A DNA stretch of 64,000 nucleotides. Origin: Drosophila miranda (taxonomy: Eukaryota > Arthropoda > Insecta > Diptera > Drosophilidae). The stretch lies in contig NC_046674.1 of the NCBI RefSeq assembly GCF_003369915.1, positions 23,935,657-23,999,656 on the forward strand, given 5' to 3'. Numbering within the stretch: position 1 is the first letter of the stretch; the number at the start of each line of letters is the position of its first letter. This document shows positions 1-10,964 of the stretch, piece by piece. Made by a program: the position numbers and the translations under genes. The notes under the pieces were generated by a model. The model searched no databases. It saw nothing but the letters and a program-made list of their open reading frames with translations, and was not told the DNA's origin.

Positions 1-3000
1 GGTATTGCGGATCCTCCTCCCCCGTACGAAACAATTAGAAATTCATTATTTTATTTCCTTATAATTTTCATCTCAACTTCACAATTTTACATATGGAAAC
101 CTTTACTACCCTACGCATGCCTATTCATGCCCCACTCATCTTATTCTTACGGGTGGTTATATAAATAAATGGATACGAATAACTTATATAAGAAATAAAA
201 TAATTTTATATATGTATGTATGTACGTATGTACATACATATATAAGAAAAAATATATAAATAAATATGGACGGATTTAAATTAGAATTTTAACAATTATA
301 TATAAATGGGGACATCTAAAAATAAAAGAATTTAAGTAAATAAGTTAACTAATGCCATCCTCTCGCTCCCTAGCAGGGCGAAGGAACCCGCGCTCCGACT
401 CCGGGTTCCGTTATTGGAAGAGACCGGAAATCTTCTCTCGTAACGGAATCGAAGAGCGCGCGGATCTCTCGACTATTTTGGCCCTGCCACTCTGTCTAAA
501 ACTAACTACGCCCACCTCGCTTCAATGGTGTTTTGCCTATCGATATCTTTTGAATGCAACAATGTAATACTGGAGATAATATTGATATTTTAATATATCG
601 ATATGGCAATGATTTGTAGGTGATATTTTGTTTGGACTGGCGAAAATATTAATATGCATATTTTTGTGAGGTATATAATTCTCAGCAAATTGACATTATA
701 TCTTTTTCCACGTCCAACGCTAATAAGCCCGCGACTTTTGATTCTACTCGATATATCAATAGAAAACATCGAGTGTGTTTTCTTTAATATACGATGATAC
801 GTCACGTCGTTCTATTTCGGTCAGTCTGGCAGGGATGCTCTTGGCGGGTCACTTTTGAATTGTGCTTCTTTTCAACTAAATCTGAATACATTCGCTGTTC
901 TAAGGCCTTTTCACCTTGAATTAGCTAAAATAACCAGGTCCCAAAGGAGTTCCTACCAACGAGCACATTCGTACAAATAACTGCGCCTGAACTCCATAAA
1001 AACGAAAAAACACATGTGTAATCCACCCCGACACCCATCGAATCCCCCTCTCCATTCACACTACCAGGGCCCACCAGACTACCCTTCCGATTAAGCTGCC
1101 TTTGACTGCATCCTGTGGGAATTTTTCGGCACTGCACACGGAAGCGGCGCTTGAATAATAAAGAAAAGGAAAACAGGGGAAAGTCAACCAAGACGCAAAG
1201 GTGTGGAGGAATCTTTCGCTTTGAATATTTAAGTGGCGCTGCGGCAGCAGCAGCAGAAGTAGCAGGATGGGTAAAGCAAACCGCAGCTAACACAATTTTC
1301 CGTACCGTAACCCACGTTGCAAGAAATGTGCGGAAATTTGATTTAATGTCTGCGATTTTGAGCCTTTCCACGGTTTCAAAATGATTGGGCCGCGCCGAGC
1401 CCTTGTTCTTGCGGAAATGGGCCGGTCCTGGCAGATTTTTGAGTGGCGGCGACCCTGGGGAGATGCTTTTCAAACGGCAGGAAGATCAATGCACATTTTC
1501 TTAAAGGCAGAATTAAATTATACAAATGTGATATTTCTTTGGGCCATGCTTAAAAGACACAGCGCCAGCCTGGCAGTAGCTTTGCGATTATCGGTGTACA
1601 ATGTAATTTTATTAGTTACACAGTCAAACAAATGCTTTCAGATAGCCCTTTATGGTTAGGTGTAGGATCACAATTTTTTTTAAAACCCTAAGCAGACTCT
1701 CAGCTCACTCGACTCACCAGGCGAAATCTGAATCCCAAAATCCAACACATAGGCAACCACTCCACGCTTAATACATACGAAACACGCACTTTTGTTTGTT
1801 TTCCTGTGCTGTCACAATTTTTTTATATCTTGGATTTGTTTGTACTAGTATTTATATTAGCAGCAAAATTAATTTTACACACCGCAAAGAAATAAAACAC
1901 CTCACGTCCTGAAACGAGCTGACGCAAAGAAATCAAGGCACTCTGAGAACCTGTGGCGGAGTGTGGAACAGTGCAATTTTGTGGCATTTATATAAATATG
2001 TAAAGCACTAAATATTAGCACTATTGTGGGTCTAATGAGGAGTGAATCCGGTCCGTGGCATTACTTTTATGTATTGTAATTCTAAATGGGATACAGGCTA
2101 AGCCCTGTTTAAACGGGGTAGCAGTAGATTGGCAGAATTTAGTCAAAAATAAAGCACTTGCTTCATTGAAATTTAAATCATTAGCCAGAATAATTTCGCA
2201 ATTGCAAAATAGTCGGAAATAGCCTTTGGTGATGGAAAAATCAAGAGTTTTTTGGTTTAATCCACAGCATAGTAATTAGAGAATCTATATAAATGATTTA
2301 TTGAAATACGAATATACATGTATGTACATTGTAACATGCATATTTCTTTTGAAATGTGAGCTACGCATAGCTTGGCGAAATAAATAATAATTATTACAAT
2401 TTATACACAGCCCATGCCTTGGCTAGCGCCTGGGCCAAGTGCAAGTTTCACAATTTACAAATTGCTTTTAAATGGGCTGTAAAAAAGTTTTAATGAGTTT
2501 TCCCACCCCCCACCAGCCGTCCGACTTCTAAGCACCACATCCCTCGTGCACCCATTCCCCCCCATCCTCCTCCCCCTGTCGGCTATTGCTGTTTATGCAT
2601 TTTCATTATCATTTTCTTTCATTTTTTTTTGTAAGTATTTTGTTGTTCGCGTGTGCTGCCCTGCCCTCCCGTTTTCCATTTTCCATTTCCATTTGTTATT
2701 TAGCAAGTATTTTTCGTTATTTTTCATTTCAGTAAAGTTTGTCCTGCCAGTGGCACAGGGCGATGGGCGTGACACTTGCTGTGCCATTGAATGGAAAGCG
2801 CTTGGACTCGGACCGAAGGACGCTTAATGAAATTATATCAATCGGGGGGGATCAGCCACGACAGCCACCCCCAAAGAGCCAGGTCCTTCCAACGTCCAGG
2901 CCACGTCGCTCTGGCATCTGGCAAATGACATTTGCTTTCTCCAATTGTTCATATTTTCATTAAGCGCAATTTGAATTTCCCCAAATGTGTAGCCCGCAAT

Positions 3001-6000
3001 CATTTTCTCTGGCAGTACAAGCTTCAACTTCGGAATCGGATAGAGCCCCAGCTCCAGATCCTGTTCCTGTTCCAATTCCAGTCACTGCCGCAGCCACAGC
3101 TTCAGTCCTTCCTGTTCCTATCCCCAACACTGGTTGTAGTATGTTGCCATTTCTAGTTTCGTTCTGGTTCTGGTCAAGTACAAGGTCCGTGGGCAGGTCT
3201 CACGTCAAATTAAATCAAGCTGTAATATAAAGAAAATTGAAGCCAAGTCCCCTTTGTGCCATAAAGCACGGCGATGAAGAAGAACAAACCCTCGGCGCAG
3301 CAGGGGAACGCTCAACGTCAAGACGCGATGAGGCAGGAGGGTGGAGTCATGGGGGTGCAGCAACTGATTGGCAATATAACACCAAGGAAGCTCTGGCTTC
3401 AGTCCACAGAGGCCCTTAACCCGTATGGAGTGGCTAGGAAACAGAACAAGATTAAAACACATTGCAAACACATAACGACGGCTGAGTTCTATTCTGTTCT
3501 TATATGAAATATGAAGTGAGAAGTCCGCTGAGAATTATAATTTAAATCTAGAACTAGTGGCCAATATGAAACCTCTTTTAAACTGAATGAATTTTGATAG
3601 TTATGCAACTAGTATTGCTCCGAATCAGAGCATTTTCCAGTTCCTTGCCCCACACGGACATATGTATGTATGTACATATGTGCCGGAGTCTGTGCGGCTC
3701 TGAGTGCAAAAACATTTCGGTGGGTCCTGTAATTGCCTGTAAATAATTTCCACTTGCCAAATGGCATTTTCCAACTGCACTGGCCTCATAAATACCACCG
3801 CGAACTAGCCAAACCGAACCGAACTGAACCAATTTATGGTCCACACTTAATCTAAGCTGTCAATGTGGATGCAACAGAGCAACCGGAACAGGCCAAAAAC
3901 CGTCTGAGTGGAGGAGTGCAGGGGAGTATCGATGGGAAACACTACTCGCATCGCATCGTAATTGCCGAGGGCATTACGACAAAAACGTAAAAGTGTTACG
4001 TTTCGAATTGACCAAAGTGAAGAAGTCGTAAAGTTTTAGTTGCATTCTGCCCTGTGGCTGTGCCTGTGCCTGTGCCTCTGCCGTCTTCGTCTTCGTTTTC
4101 GTCTTCGCCCTGGCATCGGACTCTTAATTTATGTTTCAGTTCCAATTAGCCAAACGAGGCGCGGGCTTTAATGCTCCTTTCAGCCAGTGGTAATTGACTT
4201 TCGGCCTGGCCCTGACGCGTCATTTGTAATTGTATATCAGCGGCAGAAGCAGCAGCAGAAGTATCAGCAGCAGGGGGAAGTAGGGGGGGGAGTGCATGCC
4301 AGGCCAGCAGCGTTTATTAGCCATGGCAAAATGCAGCTAATTGAAGTTCAAATTGCGCTGCTTCCAAGAGTTGCAAGGTAAAAGGAAACCGTTCAAATGT
4401 AGGTACTCCCAATCGGCCTCCCACTCGCACTCACATGTGATTCCTGTCAGTTCAATAAACATTAAGGCAGACGACAATGCAGACCTAGACGTAAACGAAG
4501 ACGAATCCACTTAAGGCCACGTAAGCATCAAAAAAGAAAAATTCGAAAATAGCCGCCGAGAAATCTCTAGTGGACTCTATCGACTATAAAATACTTCCTA
4601 CTCGTGGATTATCCAATTACGACTTTTTTTATGAAGAAAAAATAAAGATTAACGCGTTTCATTCGATGCTGGATCGGCTAGCTATATTCAATAGAATTTT
4701 TGGAAATTATTTTGCTAATTGTTAGATATCCTGCACCCGACGAAAACAAATAATAGGACTATAACTGCTATATCTTCCGGGTAAGATAACTTGTTTCTCT
4801 TGTCTGTTACAGCATTTGTGCCATATGTGTGCGGGGTATCAAAAGAAAGCAGAATAAAGCGAAAGCCAATTCAAACACTTCCAGCACAAAAGCAAAGGAA
4901 ATAAAATCAAGCATAAATGCAATAATACAATTTATGTGCCAAATTTCATAAGGACCATAATGGACACAGCATATACTCCCCAGCACACAGCAACAATATA
5001 CCATATCGAAAGGAGCCAACAAAGGTGACTCTGAAGTCGGACTCGGAGTCGGAATCGATGTAATCGTAATCGCATTTGATGCCGAGATGTTGATGCTATT
5101 TGTGTGTCATTTTCATTGCGAAAAACTTTTCCGTCTTTTCCGGCTAGCGGCAACGGTCAGGGCAACAATGTCCCCCAAACAAGCGCGCTTCCATCCATCG
5201 TTCACCCTCTCTGACACCCCCACTGCCACTGCCACTCCCACTCCCACTCCCAATCCTTGTGCCTTTTGTTGCTTTTCGGCCAAGTTAACAACATTTTCTT
5301 GACGTTTGCCAATTGCATTATGACTCAATTGGGGGCTGAACGAACGATTTTATGGACAGGAGACGGCAATACTGTGGCAACTTCAACGCGAGAGCTGGAC
5401 GCTTCAGAAGAAGATGGCTACGGAAGGAATACCAAAAGTTGATCTAGGATCCGATGGTGTTCCGCATCTGTGAAAGAACTTTCATGACCGACTTCTTAGA
5501 GGAGCAGCAGCAGTGAAAGCCCCACAGATTTTACTTAATTCTGCTACATTGTTGTTCTGTTACACACACGTACATACGTACTCGTACATATAGCCGTATG
5601 TTTATCCGGTATCCGTTGGTCCGATTGAAAGGCTTGAAGAGCACACGAAACGGAAAATGCATTAACAATTTGGCTGCGTCGTTAATGCATCTCCAACGGG
5701 CCATAAATTGTGCTGGCCGTTGTATGTTTGGGCAATGCCGTGCACTTGATGGCCCTTCAGCGGTGAGCTGCCGCCTCCCAACATCATCTCCAGCTCCATC
5801 GCCATAGCCATCGTCGTGGCCAGCCGTGGAATGTGGAGCAAGTGCGCCGACCTTAGGACAACAGCCCAGGCCCGAGCATTATGCAATGCCTAGGCAAAGA
5901 CGTGAATTTCGGTAATTGGGTCGACGACACGCCCTTCTCCAGCACATGCCACACTTGCTCCGAGCCTCGATGGCTGTGGCTGTGGCTGTGGCTTCGGCTG

Positions 6001-6150
6001 TCAATGCTGAATTGATTTGCCACGATCAAGAGATCGAGAAATGGATTTCTGAAAGTCACGCAAAGCCCAATTGCAAACGGGTTTAGGCCGTGCGGCAGTG
6101 CGGGCGGAAACATTATGAGTAATTGCCATTGCTGTGGGCCATATGCTGCC
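1..6150. other. Intergenic region without a supported gene
   Basis: No reading frame here has a recognisable domain, signal peptide or splice structure. The first 340 bases are very AT-rich with TATGTATG/TACATACA runs. A short GC-richer island follows (about 352-540), containing a 71-codon ORF with no recognisable features. Two DRE motifs sit at 538-603 (listed separately). The longest ORF (925-1473, minus strand) is low-complexity with an alanine run from a GCAGCAGCAG tract, so I do not call it. Microsatellite-like TATGTATGTACATATG occurs near 3660, and pyrimidine-rich or CAG-rich stretches near 4060-4270 and 5220-5250. I see no tRNA-like or other RNA gene. Confidence 0.6.
538..603. promoter_or_regulatory. 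Pair of perfect DRE (TATCGATA) motifs
   Basis: TATCGATA occurs exactly at 538-545 and again at 596-603, within 66 bp. The octamer is the DREF binding element, common in Drosophila housekeeping promoters, and contains CGATA, the core recognised by the boundary protein BEAF-32. Further TCGATAT-like sequence lies near 749-757. No gene start can be tied to the pair inside the window. It could serve a gene running off the left edge, or act as a domain boundary. The motif match is seen directly; the function is inferred. Confidence 0.45.
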
Positions 6151-6156
6151 TGCCTC

Positions 6157-6194
6157 CTATATATGCCCCAGCGGCGGACCCAAATGGCAACAGT
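6157..6194 (+). promoter_or_regulatory. Core promoter of the 6221 cuticle gene
   Basis: TATATAT at 6158-6164 is followed about 32 bp later by ACAGTT (6190-6195), an initiator-like sequence. Transcription starting there excludes the in-frame upstream ATG at 6134. The first ATG of the mRNA would then be 6221, which opens directly into a signal peptide. Confidence 0.55.
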
Positions 6195-6220
6195 TGCTAC
6201 AGATATCCCACAGCTTCAAC

Positions 6221-6829
6221 ATGGCCCATCAGTTCCTCAGCTTTGCCGCCTCCCTGCTGCTTATCCTGGCCCCCGCCTGGGCCGGCATCATTGCCCAGCC
6301 GACCATCGGCTACTACGGCGACGAGCACGCCGTGGCCCACACCCAGCAGAACGTGGTGCGTAGCTTCGACGGCACCGTCTCGCACTACGCCAAGTCCGTG
6401 GCCACACCGTACTCCCAGGTGCACAAGCAGGACACTCGCATCAGCAACAATGTCTACCAGCCGGCGATTGCCAAGACTGTGACCTACGCCGCCCCAGCCC
6501 AAGCTGCTGTCTACAACCATCACGCCCATCCGGAGCCTCAGCTCTTCACGCAGGCAGCTCCTCAGGCCGCCGTCTATCATCAGGCAGTCCAGGCAGCTCC
6601 TGTGGCCAATGTCTACCACCAGGAAGCTCCTCAGGCTTCTGTCTACCATCAGGCAGCTCCTCAGGCCGCCGTCTACCATCAGGCAGCTCCTCAGGCCTCT
6701 GTCTACCATCAGGCTGCTCCTCAGGCTTCAGTCTATCACCAAGCTCAGCCCGCCGTCATCCACTACTCACCGGCAGAGTCCGTTTCCCACATGAGCTTCG
6801 ATGGCTTCGGCACCCATTGGGGATTCTAA
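6221..6829 (+). CDS. Retinin/CPFL-type cuticular protein with decapeptide repeats
   Basis: 202-residue secreted structural protein, expected in cuticle or a similar extracellular matrix. I chose the ATG at 6221, not 6134, because it lies just after the promoter and begins a clean signal peptide (about residues 1-21, ending PAWA). Residues 41-82 hold the block QQNVVRSFDGTVSHYAKSV followed by TPYSQV and DTRISNNVY, which is shared with the two cuticle genes at 38.7 and 41.1 kb and typical of the retinin-like/CPFL family. Residues 116-175 are six tandem 10-residue units of the form QAAPQASVYH, coded by near-identical 30-bp repeats. The C-terminus SFDGFGTHWGF is also shared with its relatives. There is no chitin-binding R&R motif. 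The family and repeats are visible; the exact orthologue is not assigned. Confidence 0.85.
   Translation: MAHQFLSFAASLLLILAPAWAGIIAQPTIGYYGDEHAVAHTQQNVVRSFDGTVSHYAKSVATPYSQVHKQDTRISNNVYQPAIAKTVTYAAPAQAAVYNHHAHPEPQLFTQAAPQAAVYHQAVQAAPVANVYHQEAPQASVYHQAAPQAAVYHQAAPQASVYHQAAPQASVYHQAQPAVIHYSPAESVSHMSFDGFGTHWGF
6566..6745 (+). repeat. 30-bp coding tandem array (about six units)
   Basis: Within the cuticle gene, units of about 30 bp coding QAAPQA(A/S)VYH follow head to tail. Adjacent copies differ mainly at one Ala/Ser codon and at synonymous sites, which implies recent slippage or unequal exchange. Copy number is likely to vary between alleles and species. Confidence 0.8.
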
Positions 6830-8880
6830 GGGACTCATCTTTCTTCTCTAAGTTGTTAAATTAATTTTAATAATTAAATCGTGCGTTGAAAGAAATTCTT
6901 TGAAGATTTTTCTCAGTGAGAGTACCTTTGATGATGGATGGATTTGCAGGAATGAAACTGCAATCGATAGCTTTTGGAACACAATATACGTAGCTCCTTT
7001 GAAAATATCTCATAAGTGTTCCCGAACTTCGAGCTTTCAAATGCCCGCTCCACATTCCATCCTAAAAGATAGATTTCAAATTTTGATTGCAACTAATTGA
7101 AATGGGTAGCTCGAAAGCAGTCCCGGAGCTTCAATGTAAACTTGAGGTATGGGGTAATTCATCTTTCACAAGTGCTTTCAAAAGAGCTATAGTAGAGTAC
7201 AGAGAAATGCATCTTGTACTCGTAGATCGCAATGCTGATATGTTTTTGTCTTCATACCCTACTGTGACGTGGCTCAGCGACATATCTCAGATGTAAATGT
7301 AGGAATCTTTTCACATTTCCGTCCGCATCCCGGTGGACCTGGTTCACGAGTTCTTCGCTTGGCTAGGAGTTGGTCTCCGGATGCTCCTGCCTGCGGCCCG
7401 CTCCGTGCTTATCGCCCACGTTCGGAGGCTGCGTAAACAAATCATAAAAATCCACACAAAGTGCACTACAAATAGCCCCAAGTAGGACATTAGCTTGGGT
7501 CCTTGTTCGGTCCGTGCCTGGTTGCGGGCCAGTCGGATGGCAATGGAAAGCCAGTGGGGTACGTGATTTGTGCAGCGCAAACTTAAAAATCGGACATGGA
7601 AGCTACGTGACTCGCATGGCTCGCAGTCCAAGGATCTATCCGAGAGAGCAGGATAGGAAGCAGGCGGTAGCCAGCAGCCAGCAGCCAGCAGGAATCAGGA
7701 ATCAGGATGCTGCCATCGACTGACACAGCTTATGAACTAATAATATTTCCCCCTGCCCTCGTAAATTATGCACCTGGACAACTGCTGTGCTCGAGTGGCG
7801 TAATCTGGAAATTGAAATCACATTTTTGCAGCCTCATTAATTTTGCAAAGAATGATCTAAGGACAGAGCCCCGGCCATCGCCGTGAGAGTCAATAGTCAA
7901 TTTGTGTTCAAAGTTTTTTCCACATAGTTTTGCATAAATGATAGCTTCATTAGCTGGCCATCAAAGTAATGGCCAAAATGATTACCAGAATGGGGTCCAG
8001 CCACTGTTGGAGGGCACTGTTCTCTCCCTTTGGCGAGGCAAATTGAAAAAATGAGCAAATGGCAGAATGAAGCCATAAACTCCGCTTAAATGCAATAGTC
8101 CGGGATACCCAGAAGCCCCCACTTTTGTCCGCCACTTGAGTGCTAAAAGGCGCAATGATAAAATATTTGCCTGGCCCGGGCCAAGGCAAGTAAATTGTTG
8201 GCTCAAAAGTTGAAACAGCCAACAAAAACTCCGGGGAGAGAGCGCGAAAGCAGAGATGAAGAAAGGCCGTGCTGTCAGTTGCTGTTTTTGTTTAGTTGTT
8301 GCGGCTAAAGTTTGCTCCGTCCTTGTCCGGATCCTCATGGCCATCACGGCCAGCATGGCCCCATGACCATTCGCATCGCCATCCACATCGCCGCCACGGC
8401 CAAAAGGAAAGCCGGCAAAATAAGAATGCAAAAAAATGCCCAGTAAGACGTATTTATCAACATAATTACATTTTTTAATGGCTTTTTAAACCGCAAAATG
8501 GCAAAGCCGTAATCCGAGATAAAACTGGAGCACAAAAATGTACGAAATAGAGACAACTTCTTTAACATTCCCTGCTTGTTCCGGAGAACCTAGAAAATGT
8601 TATCTCAATTAGTGGATCCTACGCTGAAAGTGTTTCATATACAAGAAGATACAGTGAGGCTTTCGTGGATCTTGTCCTAGATACACATATCTTTGGGGCT
8701 GTGCGGGTGGGGAAGGATTAGTCATTGGCGGATATATGCATTCGCATACGCACGATGAGTCTATTGGCGATTCCACTGATTCAGCCAGTGCAGATCTCGC
8801 ATTCCCTGGAAAACTGACGCACTCATGCCAAGTTGGATATTTAGTGCATGCTGATACGATTACATAGTTTCTGCGCGACA
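6830..8880. other. Intergenic region, no supported gene
   Basis: The first tens of bases are the 3' end of the cuticle gene: an AT-rich stretch near 6855-6880 with AATTAAA variants but no canonical AATAAA. The rest has only short, low-complexity ORFs. A 48-codon minus-strand ORF (7344-7490) starting MSYLGLFVVHFVWIFMICL has a hydrophobic start but nothing else in its favour. Confidence 0.55.
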
Positions 8881-8886
8881 CAAGCC

Positions 8887-8922
8887 TATATAAGGGTTGC
8901 TACATGAAGGAAGCAAGTCAGT
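8887..8922 (+). promoter_or_regulatory. TATA box and TCAGT initiator of the first carboxypeptidase gene
   Basis: TATATAAG at 8887-8894 and TCAGT at 8918-8922 are spaced as in canonical Drosophila core promoters. The start is then downstream of the ATG at 8897, which makes 8948 the first usable in-frame ATG. Confidence 0.65.
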
Positions 8923-8947
8923 GCAACTGGTCGAACTTTGTGGCAGC

Positions 8948-10258
8948 ATGTGGCGAGTTGTGTGTCTCCTTTTCTGCATCGCTGTGGCAGCCGCCATGGA
9001 CTTGCCCAAGCCTGATGAAGCAACACCAACAGTCGACTGGGCGGATGAACCAACATTTACACTCGGCTTGCAAGATGAAACAGAGCTCGACTTGGAGGAT
9101 GAACCAACACCAACACTCAACTTGGAGGACTTTTACGGCTACAACGGCATGATGGAGTATCTGAGAAACCTGAGCCAGGCCTACTGTTGCACAGTGACCC
9201 GCCAGTCGCTGACCACCACCTACGAGAACCGATCCGTTGAGCTCGTGAAGATCTCGGACGGGCAGGGGAGGTCGGAAAAGAAGGTCATCCTGCTGGATGC
9301 GGGTACCCACGGCAACGAATGGATAACCACCACAGTGGCCCTGAAGATTGTACACGAGCTGGTGGTGAATCAGGATGCGCATGCCAGACTCCTAGAGTCG
9401 TGTGACTGGTACGTCCTGCCCATGGTCAATCCGGATGGCTACGAGTACTCGCTGGTGCAGAAACTCAAGCTCTGGCAGAAGAACCGCTCCCCGCACGGGG
9501 GCCAGTACGGAACCAATCTGAATCGCAACTATGACACGCACTGGAACTTGACGGAAGATGCCCCAACACACAGCCAATACTATCCAGGGAGCTCCGCATT
9601 CTCCGAGTTGGAAACCTTGGCAGTCGGTGGTCTCATGCGAGATCTGGTGGAGACGAAACGCGAGTTCCTCTACATAACTCTGCACACAGAGAACAAGTCT
9701 ATCTTCTATCCTTCGGTGTTCGATACGTAAGTTCTACATATATTAAACCTCGAAATTGGCTCAGTTTTTTTCTCTCTCGCTCTCTCTCACTTCAGGAAGA
9801 CAGGCAAGGCGGATGGGCTCCTTCATGCGATAGCTCAATTGGCCAGTGCAGCAATATTCGAAAAGACGAGGTCGGTGTACGTCCCCAGCCTGGCCTATGG
9901 ATACGACGGCGTTGGCGGCACCAGCCTGGACTACGCCTACGAAGTCGGCATCCCATTGCTATTTGCCTTTGAGATGCCCGAGATGAGAGCGGAGGCTGAA
10001 AGCAAAACCACCTTCATCACCCATCAGGCCATGGAGGGTTGGGAGGGAGTCATGCATCTGGCGTTGGGGGCGCTCGAAATGTATAGCCCCAGTAAAAGCA
10101 GTTCCAACACCACCAATCCACCATCTGATGGCTCGAAACACGCCAATTCGACATGTGCCCCAGCCACGAATGATGCCCCATCTGTATTTGGGAGCTTTGG
10201 TCTTCCCGCAGCCACTTTCAGTGCCCTTCTGGCATATCTGGCCTTGGCAGTGATTTAG
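8948..10258 (+). CDS. Secreted/GPI-anchored M14 metallocarboxypeptidase, variant active site
   Basis: Two exons, 8948-9726 and 9796-10258 (69-bp GT/AG intron), 413 residues. It should remove C-terminal residues from extracellular peptides using a Zn ion. A signal peptide (about 1-16) is followed by an acidic linker with DEPTxTLxL-like repeats (residues 33-60), and the catalytic domain starts at about residue 62. The usual 90-100-residue propeptide is absent. Zinc ligands are H121, E124 and H246; the substrate carboxylate site is N192/R193, with R180; the catalytic Glu is E319. The normal HxREW is here HGNEW, so the Arg71 equivalent is Asn123. The disulfide cysteines present in its neighbour are missing. 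The pocket motif GGTSLDY suggests hydrophobic (A-type) specificity. The hydrophobic C-terminal tail resembles a GPI signal. AATAAA lies at 10319-10324. It belongs to the CG8539/CG8564 type; I do not assign which. Confidence 0.88.
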
Positions 10259-10344
10259 TAGAGATAATCACTGATCAGCTCCAAAAAAATTTTTTTTTTT
10301 TTAATATTTAGAATTACGAATAAAGAACAAATAAGAAACAAGGG

Positions 10345-10900
10345 CAATGAAATTTATAATTGTATGTGTTTTTGAATATGCGCTCAGAGAGATTGGAAAA
10401 ACTCCAATGAATTTGATTTATCTTTCGATGCTCGAGAGAGTGGCGCGCCTGTCAAACGTCACATTGCATCGTCGGATACACTCAACCTGTTCGAATTGGA
10501 TTTATACTTTGCAAATTACATCAGAATAAGCTATAGCTATGGACATACTATATATAAACATATAAGTATCAATCGGCATTCACTTTCCCCGCGAGAAAAT
10601 TCATGGGAACTCATCTACAGTCTTATCAATTGTCAGAGCCCAATCTCAAATAAGAATCCGTTGGGAAGTTCTGGTGAATTCAATTGGATTAAAAGTGAGC
10701 TCTAGTGTCCAGGGTATATTTGACTTGACTCTCGTTTGCTCTACAGCTGATGAAAGACAAGGACTATAATATTAATCAATCAGATAAGTCATATTAATTA
10801 TGAATGGTAGTATTTTGATATTTCCATTCGAGTGTCGAGGGTAACTGCAGCTTCGACCCCAAACAGATGTCTCTCCTGATGCCCGGCCATCGGCGAACGA
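10345..10900. other. Spacer between the carboxypeptidase genes
   Basis: AT-rich, with no frame that resembles a gene. The only clear signal is the TATATATAG box of the next gene at its right end. Confidence 0.6.
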
Positions 10901-10903
10901 TGC

Positions 10904-10912
10904 TATATATAG
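10904..10912 (+). promoter_or_regulatory. TATA box of the second carboxypeptidase gene
   Basis: TATATATAG lies 53-61 bp upstream of the ATG at 10965. This gives a 5' UTR of roughly 25-30 bases and supports that ATG as the first in the mRNA. Confidence 0.6.
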
Positions 10913-10964
10913 CGCCGATGATCGAGGACAGAGCTAGTTCCGCTGCTTCTCGCTCTCTGGAAAC

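Noticed and set aside
925-1473. 182-codon minus-strand ORF
   Set aside because: Alanine run from a CAG-type repeat, no domain, no signal peptide, no splice partner.
6134-6220. Upstream in-frame ATG of the 6221 cuticle gene
   Set aside because: Lies upstream of the TATA box and would bury the signal peptide behind 29 residues.
7344-7490. 48-codon minus-strand ORF with a hydrophobic start
   Set aside because: Poor start context, no cleavage-site or peptide pattern, no promoter; kept only as a note.
8897-8947. Earlier in-frame ATG of the first carboxypeptidase
   Set aside because: Upstream of the predicted transcription start; the ATG at 8948 begins the signal peptide.
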